In this document: positions 24,857 through 34,267 of the stretch, one piece after another
Layout of the letters: every line of letters starts with the position of its first letter
Numbering within the stretch: the first letter of the stretch is position 1
DNA from: CAYLZW01 sp964388085
Lineage (GTDB): Bacteria > Myxococcota > UBA727 > CAYLZW01
Reading direction: 5' to 3'
Assembly (NCBI GenBank): GCA_964388085.1
Contig: CAYLZW010000001.1
Coordinates: 1 to 64,000 of the forward strand
DNA: 64,000 bases
Made by a program: the position numbers and the translations under genes
The notes under the pieces: model-generated
The model's database searches: none
Told to the model about the DNA's origin: nothing
Seen by the model: the letters and a program-made list of their open reading frames with translations, nothing else

Positions 24857-27466
24857 ATGCCGACGCCCGAACCCGTCGTTGGACGTGGGCACGAGCAGGA
24901 GAAGCTAGGCGCTCGTCTGACGTCGCGCGCGGGGTTGATCACGCTGGTGGGCCCCGGTGGCGTCGGCAAGACCACCCTGGCGCAGGCGGTGCTGCGCACG
25001 CTCACGTCGACCGGGGCGCTGCGTGAAGGGCTGTTCGTCGACGTCAGCGAGTCCGCCTCGGGCAACGGCGTCATCGGCCGCGTCGGCGCCGCGCTCTCGC
25101 TCTCCGTCGAGGGCGTGCGCACCGCCCGTGAGGCCGCCGCCCGCATCGGCGTCGCGCTCGCCGCCCGCGGCCCCTGCCTCGTCGTCATCGACAACGCCGA
25201 GCAGGTGCTGCACGACCTCGCCGAGCTGGTGCACGGTTGGCTCCTCGCCGCGCCGGAGCTCCGCCTGCTCGTGACCTCACGCGAGCCGCTCGGCGTCGTG
25301 GCCGAGGAGGTGATGCCGCTCGAGGTGCTGCCCATCGGCGCCGCCATGGAGCTGTTCGAGCAGCGCGCGCGCGCGGCGCGGCCCGACCTCACGCTCGCCG
25401 ACGTCGACCCGCCGCGCCTGCGCGACATCGTCGAGCAGCTCGACCGCCTGCCCCTCGCGATCGAGCTGGCGGCGGCGCGGCTCGAGGTGCTCTCGCTCGA
25501 GCAGCTGAGAGAGCGCCTTGGCCAGCAGCTCAAGCTCCTGAAGAGCGCCTTCGTGCGCGGCCCCGAGCGACACCGCGCGCTGTCGGCCACCATCGCCTGG
25601 TCATGGGACCTGCTGGGCGACGACGAGCGCGCGGCGTTGGCGCAGACGTCGGTCTTTCGCGGCGGCTTCACGCTCGACGCCGCGGAGGCGGTGCTCGAGA
25701 CGGCCGGCGAGGTGCTCGACGCGCTGCACGCGCTCAAGCGCAAGTCGCTGGTCACGATCGTGCGCGGTGAACGCCCGCGCTTCGCGTTGCTCGAGACGGT
25801 GCGCGCCTTCGCGAGCGAGCGGCTCGATGACCTCGGCGAGCGGGGAGCCGTAGAGCTGCGGCACGCGCGCTACTTCGCACGGCCGCCGCGAGGCACGACG
25901 GACGCGTTCGCCATCGCCGACGAGACCGACAATTTGGTCGCCGCGCATCGTTACGCGCGCGCCGGCGCGCCGCGAGAGGCGGCGGAGCTGGCGCTGCTGC
26001 TCGCCCGCCTGCTCGCGCCGCGCGTACCCGTGGCGCTGCGGATGACGTTCCTCGACGACGCCGTGGCCGACGCCGAGCGCGCGGCGGAGCCGGAGCTGCG
26101 CGCCCGCGCGCACCTCGAGCGCGCCGAGCTGCGACGCGCGCGCGGCGAGCATAGCGAGGCGGAGGACGACCTCGACGCCGCCACCAACGCGCTCGAGGGC
26201 GCCTCCGCGTCCGACGCCTTGCTCGCCGCGGTCTGGAGCGCGCGGGGGGCGCTGTACGGGCAGCGAGGAGATCTGAAGGCGGCCGACGACGCCATCGCCC
26301 GTGCCCTGGCCGCGAGCGCCCACGCGCCGGAGGTCCGCGCGGTGGCGCTCATGCGTCGCTTCGCGCTGCGCATCGTCGAGGAGCGCCTCGACGAGGCCGA
26401 GGTCGTCGGCAGCGAAGCGCTCGCGCTGCTCGAGCGCAGCGGGGACCTCCGCAACCAAGGCGTCACCCTCGGGAACCTCGCGGCGCTGCGCCTCGAGCTC
26501 GGCCGGCTCGACGAGGCGTGCGCCACGGCGGCGCGCGCGCTCGAGCTGCAGCGCGCCATCGGCGATCCCATGAGCCAGTGCATGTCGCTGTTGTCGGCGG
26601 CGCTCGCCCACATCGAGGCCGAGCGCCCCGCCGAGGGGCGTTCGTGCGCCCAGGAGGCCCTCTCGATCGCCGAGCGAGAGGCCGACCGACGCGTGGCCGG
26701 CTTCGCGCACGCAAGCCTCGGGCTCGCGCTCGAAGCCGAAGGAGCGCTCGACGACGCCATCTTGGAGCTCACCCAGGCGGAGGCGTGCTCGGCGGAGGAC
26801 GACGCCATCGCCGCTCGCTTTCATCCGCGCTCGTACCGAGCGGTGCTGGTCGCGCGCCGCGGGGACATCGCGCGCAGCGAGTCCTTGCTCGCGTCCGTCG
26901 ACACCGAGAAGGGCCCTCCCGGGACCCGCGTCACGCGCGCCCTGCTCGCGCTCTCCCAGGAGCTGGCGGGCGCAGGCCGAGAGAGCAAGAGCGCTCGCGC
27001 CAAGGTAGAGCGAAGGGCGCGCGCGCTGCTCCACGAGACGCGCGAGGTGCGCGGCGTTCACCCTCGCCTCGCGCGCCGCTGGCTCCAGCGCGCGCTCGAG
27101 GGACACACGGACACGACCCCGGCGGGCCCGGAATTGCAGCGGCGCGGCCTCGAGGTCGGCCCGGAGGCGCGCTTCGCCACGACGACGGAGGGCACCCGCG
27201 TGGACCTCTCCCGGCGCGGACCGACCCGCCGGCTGCTGCTCGCGCTCGTGGAGGCACGCGAGGCCCAGCCGGGCAACGGCGTCAGCGTCGACGCGCTCAT
27301 CGACGCCGGCTGGCCCGAGGAGAAGATGTCGCACGCGTCCGCGGTCGATCGCGTCTACGCCGCCATTCGTCAGCTGCGGCTGCTCGGCTTCGATGAATGT
27401 CTGCTCACGCGCGACGATGGCTATTTGATTGATCCCGACATCGACGTGAAGCGCGTTCCTGCCTGA
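24857..27466 (+). CDS. STAND/NB-ARC ATPase with TPR region and C-terminal winged helix
   Basis: An 869-residue signalling ATPase. Walker A is GPGGVGKTT at residues 32-40, Walker B is CLVVIDNAEQ near 113, and LRLLVTSREPLGV is the sensor-1 strand, followed by a winged-helix-like WSWDLLGDDERAAL segment. About 350-700 are TPR-like helices (ALEGASASDALLAAVWSARGA style repeats). The end has a LysR/OmpR-like winged helix (RRLLLALVEAREAQPG, RVYAAIRQLRLLGF, DDGYLIDP). Such proteins are ligand-triggered oligomeric regulators. Its placement in the same operon as two amide ligases suggests that it controls, or responds to, their product; this is inference. Confidence 0.85.
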   Translation: MPTPEPVVGRGHEQEKLGARLTSRAGLITLVGPGGVGKTTLAQAVLRTLTSTGALREGLFVDVSESASGNGVIGRVGAALSLSVEGVRTAREAAARIGVALAARGPCLVVIDNAEQVLHDLAELVHGWLLAAPELRLLVTSREPLGVVAEEVMPLEVLPIGAAMELFEQRARAARPDLTLADVDPPRLRDIVEQLDRLPLAIELAAARLEVLSLEQLRERLGQQLKLLKSAFVRGPERHRALSATIAWSWDLLGDDERAALAQTSVFRGGFTLDAAEAVLETAGEVLDALHALKRKSLVTIVRGERPRFALLETVRAFASERLDDLGERGAVELRHARYFARPPRGTTDAFAIADETDNLVAAHRYARAGAPREAAELALLLARLLAPRVPVALRMTFLDDAVADAERAAEPELRARAHLERAELRRARGEHSEAEDDLDAATNALEGASASDALLAAVWSARGALYGQRGDLKAADDAIARALAASAHAPEVRAVALMRRFALRIVEERLDEAEVVGSEALALLERSGDLRNQGVTLGNLAALRLELGRLDEACATAARALELQRAIGDPMSQCMSLLSAALAHIEAERPAEGRSCAQEALSIAEREADRRVAGFAHASLGLALEAEGALDDAILELTQAEACSAEDDAIAARFHPRSYRAVLVARRGDIARSESLLASVDTEKGPPGTRVTRALLALSQELAGAGRESKSARAKVERRARALLHETREVRGVHPRLARRWLQRALEGHTDTTPAGPELQRRGLEVGPEARFATTTEGTRVDLSRRGPTRRLLLALVEAREAQPGNGVSVDALIDAGWPEEKMSHASAVDRVYAAIRQLRLLGFDECLLTRDDGYLIDPDIDVKRVPA

Positions 27467-27748
27467 GACCTCCAGCCACGGAGCAGGAAGCGCCAGAGCG
27501 CACGGAGCGGGCGAGCTTGCGTCGGCGGGCTCGCGATCGAGGCGCGACGCCAACGCATTCGTTGCGCACCGCGCGCGATCGCTACCGCCGTCGTCGCTTC
27601 GGCTCCCCACACCCGCGGCGAGCTTCTGTTACGGTGCCTCGCGGCCACGCGAGCGCGGGATCCACCTCGATCTCGCCGGCGGGCCCTCTGCGTGCGCACA
27701 TCCGGGTCGCGCGCGTTCCAGTCACCGTCAACAGGCAGGGGAGTCGAG

Positions 27749-29284
27749 ATGGAGCAATTTTGGGCCAACACGCAGAAGACATTCGAGGGGATGGTCGAGC
27801 AGGCCGCCTCATTCTTGCCGAACCTCGTGGGGGCGGTCGCCATCCTCCTCGTCGGGCTCGTCGTCGCGACGCTGTTGTCTCGCGCCACGCGGGCGCTCTT
27901 GCTGCGAACGGAGCTCGACAATCGGATCGCGGGCGCCGTCAGCAGCAATTCCAAGGTCGCCAAGGCGTCCGAGGAGGTGGCCGCGCGCTTCGTCTTCTGG
28001 ACGGTGATGCTCGTCGATCTGGTGGCGTTCTTCACCGCGCTGCAGCTCACGGCGGTCACCGGACCGCTCAATGAGCTGCTGACCAGCGTGCTGGTCTTCG
28101 TGCCGAAGCTCCTCGCGGCCGCCGTCCTCGGGCTCGTCGGCTGGGCGCTTGCGAAGCTCGCGCGCGCGGCGACGCACAAGGGTCTCGACGCGCTGCGGAT
28201 CGATCAGCGCCTGGCCGACTCCGACGGGGAAGCGACGCAGATGGAGCCGCGCCTCTCGCACGCCGCCAGTGAGCTCGTCTACTGGGTCATGCTGGTCCTG
28301 TTCCTCCCTGCCATCCTCGGGGTGCTCGGCCTCGAGGGGCTGCTGCTCCCCGTGCGCGAGCTCGCCGACGAGGTGCTCGGCTACATCCCGAACCTCCTCG
28401 GCGCCGGCGCGATCCTCCTCGGCGGCTGGCTGGTCGCGCGCGTGGTCCGCCGCCTCGTCGTACAGCTGCTGCAGAGCGCGGGGCTCGATCGCTTGCCCGG
28501 CCGGCTCGGCTTTCAAGGCGGCTTCCAGGAGCGACAGCTCTCCGACCTGCTCGGCTTGTTGCTGTTCGCGCTCGTGCTGCTGCCCGTCGTGGTCGCGGCG
28601 CTCGAGACGCTCGACATCGCCGCCGTCACCGCGCCCGCGAGCGAGATGCTGAGCCGCTTCCTGGGCGCGGTGCCGCGCTTCGTGGCGGTGGGCGTGTTGC
28701 TGGCCTTGACCCTCGGCGTCGGCCGCCTGCTCGCGCGCCTCGTCGAGGATCTCTTGGCGGGCGTCGGCTTCGACCGTCTGCCCGCGCACCTCGGGCTCAT
28801 CGCCGACGGCAAGGAGCCCGCGAAGCGCCCGTCCCAGATCGCGGGCGCGCTGGTGCTCGCCGCGCTGCTCTTGCTCGCCAGCATCGAGGCCGCGGGCCTG
28901 TTCGAATTCGACGCCGTGCGCGGCCTGCTCGCGGCCTTCACCGTGTTCGCCGGCCAGGTGCTGCTCGCCGTCGTCATCTTCGGCCTCGCGCTCTGGCTCG
29001 GGGGCTTCGCCGCGAGGCTCGTCACCGACAGCGGCGTCCGGAACGCGCGCTTCCTCGGCGTCATGGCGCGCGGCGCGGTCGTCGTCTTCGGCGGCAGCAT
29101 CGCGCTGCGCGAGATGGGCCTCGGGGACGAGATCATCACGCTGGCCTTCGGCCTCTCGCTCGGCGGGCTGGCCGTCGCGTTCGCGCTCTCCGTCGGCCTC
29201 GGCGCGCGCGAGACGGCCGGCAAGGAGGTGGCGAGGTTCGTCGAGCATTGGAAGTCGGGCGCGATCGACCCGCCGAAGCGCTGA
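27749..29284 (+). CDS. mechanosensitive-channel-type membrane protein with five TM-helix repeats
   Basis: A 511-residue integral membrane protein built from five copies of a motif with pattern (F/Y)-(L/I/V)-P-(N/K/R)-hydrophobic helix-basic end: FLPNLVGAVAILLVG, FVPKLLAAAVLGLVG, YIPNLLGAGAILLGG, AVPRFVAVGVLLALT and FAGQVLLAVVIFGLA. This is the conserved TM-helix repeat (PF05552) seen in CmpX-like mechanosensitive proteins. The beta-rich MscS domain is not seen, so calling it a channel is uncertain. The start ATG 27749 was chosen over an upstream one because the extra N-terminus is not conserved-looking. It is followed by the bestrophin gene on the same strand. Confidence 0.75.
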   Translation: MEQFWANTQKTFEGMVEQAASFLPNLVGAVAILLVGLVVATLLSRATRALLLRTELDNRIAGAVSSNSKVAKASEEVAARFVFWTVMLVDLVAFFTALQLTAVTGPLNELLTSVLVFVPKLLAAAVLGLVGWALAKLARAATHKGLDALRIDQRLADSDGEATQMEPRLSHAASELVYWVMLVLFLPAILGVLGLEGLLLPVRELADEVLGYIPNLLGAGAILLGGWLVARVVRRLVVQLLQSAGLDRLPGRLGFQGGFQERQLSDLLGLLLFALVLLPVVVAALETLDIAAVTAPASEMLSRFLGAVPRFVAVGVLLALTLGVGRLLARLVEDLLAGVGFDRLPAHLGLIADGKEPAKRPSQIAGALVLAALLLLASIEAAGLFEFDAVRGLLAAFTVFAGQVLLAVVIFGLALWLGGFAARLVTDSGVRNARFLGVMARGAVVVFGGSIALREMGLGDEIITLAFGLSLGGLAVAFALSVGLGARETAGKEVARFVEHWKSGAIDPPKR

Positions 29285-29391
29285 CCTCCCCATCGGCAGC
29301 GGCGCGGAGCTCGTCCGCGCCGTTGCCGGCGGCAGCGGCGGTGTCGCTCGAGGCGTCCACGTCCCGGCGCCATCCGTCGTAGGATCGTCCC

Positions 29392-29418
29392 CGCTGCGCG
29401 GCGAGCGCTCGCGCAGCG
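29392..29418 (+). promoter_or_regulatory. hairpin (12-bp arms, 3-nt bulge) upstream of bestrophin gene
   Basis: The left half cgctgcgcg-gcg-agc pairs with gctcgcgcagcg if one gcg bulges, giving a 12-bp stem with almost no loop. It lies 28 nt before the ATG and about 10 nt before aaggag. It could be a 5'-UTR structure or a weak attenuator; there is no T-run, so it is not an intrinsic terminator. Confidence 0.35.
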
Positions 29419-29446
29419 CCCGACCAAGAAGGAGAGCTTCGCGCGC

Positions 29447-30400
29447 ATGAACGACTACGACGCCAGGGACTGGCTCCGCATCCTCTTCCGCGTACGCGGC
29501 TCGGTGCTGCCGCGCCTCATCGGCCGGGCGCTGCTCGCCGCTGTCGTCGGCGTTCTCGCCGTCGCCGCCGATCGCTGGCTCGAGTTCCACCTCGCGGCGA
29601 CCGCGCACGGGCTCATCGGCGTCGCGCTCGGCCTGCTGCTCGTGTTTCGTACCAACACCTCCTACGACCGCTTCTGGGAGGGCCGTAAGCTCGTCGGGCG
29701 CCTCGTGACCGTCGCGCGCGATCTCGTGCGCCAAGCGGTTGTGTACGGGAAGGACGCCGCCCGCGACGGCGCCGAGGTGCGCCGGCTCGTGCTGGCGTTC
29801 TATTACCTCTGGTCACAGCGCCTCCGGGGCGAGGACGATCTCGCGGCGCTCGAGCGTTTCCTCACGCCCGGCGAGCGCACCGCGCTGACCGACAACCAGC
29901 ACCGCGCGCCCGTGGTCGTCATCTGGCTCAACGCGCGGCTGACGAGCCTCGTGCACGACGACGATCGACAGGTCAGCGAGCTGCGCATGAACCGCGTCGA
30001 CGCCAACATGAGCGCGCTGCTCGAGGTGCTCGGCGGCTGTGAGCGCATCCGCTCGACGCCGATCCCCTTTGCCTATGCGCATCACATCAAGCTCTTCCTC
30101 GCGCTGTTCTGCTTCACGGCGCCCTTCGCCATGGCGCACGGCATGCTGTGGTGGACGCCCGTCGCCGCGGCCGCGCTCGCGCTCGCGCTGTTCGGCATCG
30201 ACGAGATCGGCGTCGAGATCGAGCAGCCGTTCGGGGACGACGACAACGACATCCCGCTCGGCGCCATCGGGCGCGCCCTCGAGCGAGCCACCGAGGAGAT
30301 GGCCGCCTCCCCGACGCTGCAGCCGATGGAGCCACACGCCGGGACAACGCCCGTCGCGAGCGCACCTCGCGCTGACGCGCTGGAGGCCGCTGGGCGTTGA
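29447..30400 (+). CDS. bestrophin-family anion channel
   Basis: A 317-residue protein of the bacterial bestrophin family (UPF0187). Characteristic motifs are FRTNTSYDRFWEGRKLVGRL near residues 65-84, STPIPFAYAHHIKLFL near 204, and a late helix ending with GIDEIGVEIEQPFGDDDNDI, the Ca2+-clasp-like C-terminal sequence. Family members form pentameric anion or cation channels; the selectivity cannot be read from sequence. aaggag lies upstream with a spacing of about 12 nt. It is on the same strand as the mechanosensitive-type gene 163 nt upstream, so a combined role in ion or osmotic balance is possible. Confidence 0.9.
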   Translation: MNDYDARDWLRILFRVRGSVLPRLIGRALLAAVVGVLAVAADRWLEFHLAATAHGLIGVALGLLLVFRTNTSYDRFWEGRKLVGRLVTVARDLVRQAVVYGKDAARDGAEVRRLVLAFYYLWSQRLRGEDDLAALERFLTPGERTALTDNQHRAPVVVIWLNARLTSLVHDDDRQVSELRMNRVDANMSALLEVLGGCERIRSTPIPFAYAHHIKLFLALFCFTAPFAMAHGMLWWTPVAAAALALALFGIDEIGVEIEQPFGDDDNDIPLGAIGRALERATEEMAASPTLQPMEPHAGTTPVASAPRADALEAAGR

Positions 30401-30524
30401 AGCCACCGCGCGGCAGATCCTCGCCGTGTCGTCAATCCGCTGGCGATCGCAGCTCCCCTCCGCCCGCTGTCGGACGCCCTCCCGAGGGCGGCCGCCTATG
30501 CTCGCCCCGCTCCAGGGAGACCGC

Positions 30525-31793
30525 ATGAACGCGCGACGGGCATGGCTGACGACGACCGCGGCGCTCTTTTTGGCCACGGCCTGCGGTCCGGACGCGCTGG
30601 TGGAATGGCACGACCACGAGGACGCGCCGCCGGCCATCCCCATCGATGTCGCGCGCGGCATCGTCGAGCAGGCCGTCGTGGACTGCACGCCACGCCAGGA
30701 CACCGGCTACTCGAACGGCAACGCCTTCCCCATCACCGTGGTGTCCCTGGACGGCGACCCCGTCGAGCGCGACACCGCGAACGCGTTCTGGGTCATGCAG
30801 CAGGCCGCCGCCGACGACGGCGTCTACATCACCATCAACAGCGGCTTTCGCACCTACGAGGAGCAGCAGTACTTCTACAGCTGCTACATCAACTGCAATT
30901 GCAACAACTGTAATCTGGCCGCGACACCGGGCTACTCCAATCACCAGAGCGGGCACGCGCTCGACCTCAACACCGCGACGGGGGGCGTGCTCAATTGGCT
31001 GAATGCGCACGGCGACGCGTTCGGCTTTGCCCGCACGGTGCCGAGTGAAGACTGGCATTGGGAGTGGTGGGGCGGAGGCCCGGGCGGCGGCATCTGCGGC
31101 GTGGTCGACGAGCGCTGTCAGGGAGACGCCGACTGGAGCGGCGCCTGCGATGGTGACCTCATCTCGAGCTGTGACAGCGGAACCTATAGCGAAGGGGACT
31201 GTGGCGCCTTCGGAGCACAATGCAGCACCGCGGGGGGACGCGCGCACTGTGTTCATTACTCCTGCTGGACCCATCTCGACGGCGCCGAGGACGGCCGCTT
31301 CTGTCTCGATGACACCGCCATGGGCATCTGTGAGCTCGGCGTGTACACCGAGGGAGACTGCGCGGCGTACGGCGCCAGGTGCTCCGAGGAGGGCGGCGCC
31401 GCGCACTGCGTTCACCCCTCTTGCTGGACGAACCTCGACGGAGGCGAGACCGGCCGCTTCTGCGTCGACGAGCGGACCGTGGGCGAATGTACGCAGGGGG
31501 CGTACAGCGAGACGACGTGCGCTGCGGAGGAGACCTGTGCCCGAGGCGCGGGCGGAGCGAGCTGCGGCGCCCCGCCGCCTCGAGACGCCGCCCTCGACGG
31601 CCCGAGCGGCAGCGACGAGCAAGCGGACGACGAAGGAGCGGGTGCCGTGCAGATCAGCAGCTCGCCGCCGGAGCTGCCCCCCTCGGTCCGCGGCGGTTGC
31701 TCGCAGGCCTCGGGCAGCGCGCCGGCCGGCGGCTTGCTGGCCATCGGGCTCTTGGCGCTCGGCGCTGTGCGTCGCACGCGACGTCGCGCGTAG
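30525..31793 (+). CDS. VanY-like D-Ala-D-Ala carboxypeptidase lipoprotein with MYXO-CTERM-like tail
   Basis: A 422-residue secreted protein. The signal ends in a lipobox-like LATAC (Cys near 20). The VanY/peptidase M15B domain spans about 55-190: SGFRTYEEQQYFY, then SNHQSGHALDLN (Zn ligands His and Asp) and EDWHWEW (catalytic Glu and final His), fitting the Ser-x-His-x-x-Gly and Glu-x-x-His pattern. Two or three Cys repeats follow (CDSGTYSEGDC, CELGVYTEGDC, CTQGAYSETTC) that look like a substrate-binding or stalk module. The C-terminus (CSQASGS, then a Leu-Ala helix and RRTRRRA) resembles MYXO-CTERM. Having both a lipobox and a MYXO-CTERM-like tail is unusual. It probably trims stem peptides of peptidoglycan. 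Confidence 0.87.
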   Translation: MNARRAWLTTTAALFLATACGPDALVEWHDHEDAPPAIPIDVARGIVEQAVVDCTPRQDTGYSNGNAFPITVVSLDGDPVERDTANAFWVMQQAAADDGVYITINSGFRTYEEQQYFYSCYINCNCNNCNLAATPGYSNHQSGHALDLNTATGGVLNWLNAHGDAFGFARTVPSEDWHWEWWGGGPGGGICGVVDERCQGDADWSGACDGDLISSCDSGTYSEGDCGAFGAQCSTAGGRAHCVHYSCWTHLDGAEDGRFCLDDTAMGICELGVYTEGDCAAYGARCSEEGGAAHCVHPSCWTNLDGGETGRFCVDERTVGECTQGAYSETTCAAEETCARGAGGASCGAPPPRDAALDGPSGSDEQADDEGAGAVQISSSPPELPPSVRGGCSQASGSAPAGGLLAIGLLALGAVRRTRRRA

Positions 31794-31815
31794 CGGGCGC
31801 GGGTACCTCTCGTCG

Positions 31816-33189
31816 CTACTCCGTGTCGCCGGGCGGGCCGTCGTCGCGCTCGCCGTCCTCGCGGGGAGGCTCCGGCAGCGTCAGCTTCACGAGGCGCACG
31901 CGCCGCTGGGTGGCGTCGATGATCTCGATGCCGACGCCCTGCCCTGCCTGCAAGCGCTCGCCCTTCACGGGGATGTGGCCGGCGAGCACGATGCAGAGCC
32001 CGGCGATGGTGTTCCAGGTGTCGCTCTCGGCCAGGTCGAGGTCGAGCTCGCGGTTCACGTCGCGCACGGGGGTCGTGCCGAGCACCAGCACGGTGCCGTC
32101 CTCGAGCTTGCGGATGGGCGGCGCCGGCTCGGCCTCGTCCTCGCTGAAGATCTCGCCCACCAGCTCCTCGATGAGGTCCTCCATGGTGACGATGCCGGCG
32201 ACGCCGCCGCGCTCGTCGACGACGATGGCGAGGTGCGTGCGCCGGCCCTGGAGGTCTTGCAGCACGTCCACCGCGCGCATGGCGTCGGGTACGAACACGG
32301 GCGGGCGCACGAGCTCGCGCAGCACCGGCGGCGGAACGTCGGCGGCGCGGGCGAAGATGTCGCGCACCATGAGCATGCCGACGATGTCGTCGATGTTGCC
32401 GTCGTAGACCGGCAGGCGCGCGTGGCCGTCCTCGGCGATGAGGCGGCGCACCTCCGCGAGCGGCGTGTTCACGTCGACGGCGGTGACCTTGTTGCGCGGC
32501 ACCATGACGTCGGCGGCGAGCAGCTCGCCGAAGTCGAGCGCGCGCGAGGCGATGTCACCGACGCGCGGGTCGAGCGAGCCCGCCTTGCCCGCCTCCTCGA
32601 GGATCTGCTGCAGCTCGTCGGAGGACATGCGGCTCTCGGTGAACGAGGTGCGGTCGCCGAACAGGCGCAGCACGATGTTCGAGCTCGCGGTCAGAAACCA
32701 CACCGCCGGCCGCGCCGCCGCCGACAGGCCCTTGAGCGGACGTCCGATGAACAGCGCGTAGGGCTCCGCGGCGCGCAGGGCGAGCGACTTCGGCACCAGC
32801 TCGCCGACGACGAGCGACAGATAGGACACGATCCCCACGACGAGCACGAGCGCGACGCCGTCCGCCCACGGCTCGAGCCAGCGGACGCGCGCGAGCCAGG
32901 GCGAGAGCTCTTTCGCCAGCGTCGCGCCGCCAAAGGCGCCGGCCGTGGCGCCAATGACGGTGATGCCGACCTGCACCGTGGCGAGGAAGCTCTCGGGCTT
33001 GGCGCGGAGATCAGCGACCGCCCGCGCGCCTCCCTTGTTCTCCTCGACGAGCTTCTGCAGCCGGGTACGACGCAGCGCGACAATGGCGATCTCGGCTCCT
33101 GCGAGAACGCCGTTCGCGACCACGAGCACCAGGATGACCACGAGCTCGAACAGCAACGTCCAGGCTCCCTTCGCCGCGAACCCTGGCAT
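31816..33189 (-). CDS. CNNM/CorC-type transporter (DUF21 + CBS + CorC_HlyC)
   Basis: A 457-residue protein with an N-terminal DUF21 membrane domain (helices from LLFELVVILVLVVANGVLAG to the EIAIVALRRTRL loop, then VVGELVPKSLALR), two CBS motifs (ADVMVPRNKVTAVDV, RLPVYDGNIDDIVGMLMVRD; LAIVVDERGGVAGIVTMEDLIEELVGEI), and a C-terminal CorC/HlyC domain (LVLGTTPVRDVNREL). Such proteins export or balance Mg2+ or Co2+, though several have unknown transport roles. The start is ATG at 33187-33189, just before the first helix; the longer frame above it is low-complexity. It is convergent with the VanY gene, with 22 nt between the two stops. Confidence 0.9.
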   Translation of the reverse strand: MPGFAAKGAWTLLFELVVILVLVVANGVLAGAEIAIVALRRTRLQKLVEENKGGARAVADLRAKPESFLATVQVGITVIGATAGAFGGATLAKELSPWLARVRWLEPWADGVALVLVVGIVSYLSLVVGELVPKSLALRAAEPYALFIGRPLKGLSAAARPAVWFLTASSNIVLRLFGDRTSFTESRMSSDELQQILEEAGKAGSLDPRVGDIASRALDFGELLAADVMVPRNKVTAVDVNTPLAEVRRLIAEDGHARLPVYDGNIDDIVGMLMVRDIFARAADVPPPVLRELVRPPVFVPDAMRAVDVLQDLQGRRTHLAIVVDERGGVAGIVTMEDLIEELVGEIFSEDEAEPAPPIRKLEDGTVLVLGTTPVRDVNRELDLDLAESDTWNTIAGLCIVLAGHIPVKGERLQAGQGVGIEIIDATQRRVRLVKLTLPEPPREDGERDDGPPGDTE

Positions 33190-33280
33190 GGTCGAGGGTG
33201 CGCGCGAAGCAAATCCGCGAGCCGGCCAGTGCTCGCTCTGCAGCGGAGGCTGTGAAGGAGGGGAAGGAGCGGGGGCGGCC

Positions 33281-34267
33281 TCAGGCCGCGAAGCGCGCGA
33301 ACAGGGCGCCGCTCTCGGGCCGCTGCAGGAGCGGCCGCAGCCACGAGAGCTCTTCGGGGCGCACGACGTGGACACGCGCGGCCGCTTGCAGGTCCTCGGC
33401 GGCGCCCTCCGGCAGCTCCTGCTCGTAGCGGACCTCGCGGCCGCCGACGGCCCAGGCGCCGCCCATCTTCGGCGTCTCTTGCCCCGCCGGCAGCACGCGC
33501 CGCGGCACCAGCACGAGGCGAACGTCGCCGGTCTCGGAGGGCAACAGCAGCATGTTGTAGCGTCCGCCCGTCAGGGGATCGTCACAGAGGCCCTTCACGA
33601 TGCGCGCGGCCCAGCGCCCCACGAACGCGGCGCTGCCCTCGAGCAGCAGGCCGGCGAAGTCACCCCGGCTCCAGCTCGCGACCGTCCCCTCGGCGCCGCG
33701 GCGCAGCGTCGTCCGCTCCGCCGTCCCCTCGTCGAGCCAGCGCTCCACCGGCAAGCGCTCGTGCGTGGCGTGCCAGTGCAGGTGGCGCTCGCTGTTCCCG
33801 GCGGTACCGTTGTAGTGCATCGTCACCGGCCGCCCGCGGTGCTCGCCGAGCAGCCGCTGCAGCTGCGCCATATCGCGCAGGATGTCCGCGTCGAAGCTCT
33901 GCGCCCGGTGCCCGAGCGCGGCGATGACGGTGTGCCGGCTGTGCGCGTCCGCGTACGGATAGGCGTTCACCAGCAGCTGCCAGCCGCGCCACGCGAGCGA
34001 GCGCTGCTCCGGGAAGTGGCTCTTACAGAAGGGGCAGCCGTCGCCCGAGACCTTGCCGGCCTTGCGGTTCGGCGCCAGCGTCACCTCGAGGTCGCCTGCG
34101 TCTCCGAGCCCGCGCTCCACGCGCAGGCCCTCGAAGCGGCGGCCGAAGAAGCCCCGATCGTGGTGGTACAGAAACATGGCGTCCGCGGCCTGCGCGACCT
34201 CGGCGTCGCCCACGGAGGCGGTCGTCTGCCGCTGCCACCGAGACAGCACCTGTCGCGTCACGGACAT
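33281..34267 (-). CDS. HIT-like phosphorylase/transferase (DUF4922-type)
   Basis: A 328-residue protein with a HIT-superfamily catalytic site: GTAGNSERHLHWHATHE around residue 153 gives the H-x-H-x-H arrangement used by nucleotide transferases, and CPFCKSHFPEQ near 75 is an N-terminal Zn-type Cys motif. The layout resembles ATP adenylyltransferase (Ap4A phosphorylase) and GDP-L-galactose-phosphorylase-like enzymes in the DUF4922 group. Expected chemistry is nucleotidyl or phosphoryl transfer via a His intermediate. The start at 34265-34267 was chosen because upstream residues are proline/arginine-rich and unrelated. The substrate is unknown. Confidence 0.75.
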   Translation of the reverse strand: MSVTRQVLSRWQRQTTASVGDAEVAQAADAMFLYHHDRGFFGRRFEGLRVERGLGDAGDLEVTLAPNRKAGKVSGDGCPFCKSHFPEQRSLAWRGWQLLVNAYPYADAHSRHTVIAALGHRAQSFDADILRDMAQLQRLLGEHRGRPVTMHYNGTAGNSERHLHWHATHERLPVERWLDEGTAERTTLRRGAEGTVASWSRGDFAGLLLEGSAAFVGRWAARIVKGLCDDPLTGGRYNMLLLPSETGDVRLVLVPRRVLPAGQETPKMGGAWAVGGREVRYEQELPEGAAEDLQAAARVHVVRPEELSWLRPLLQRPESGALFARFAA

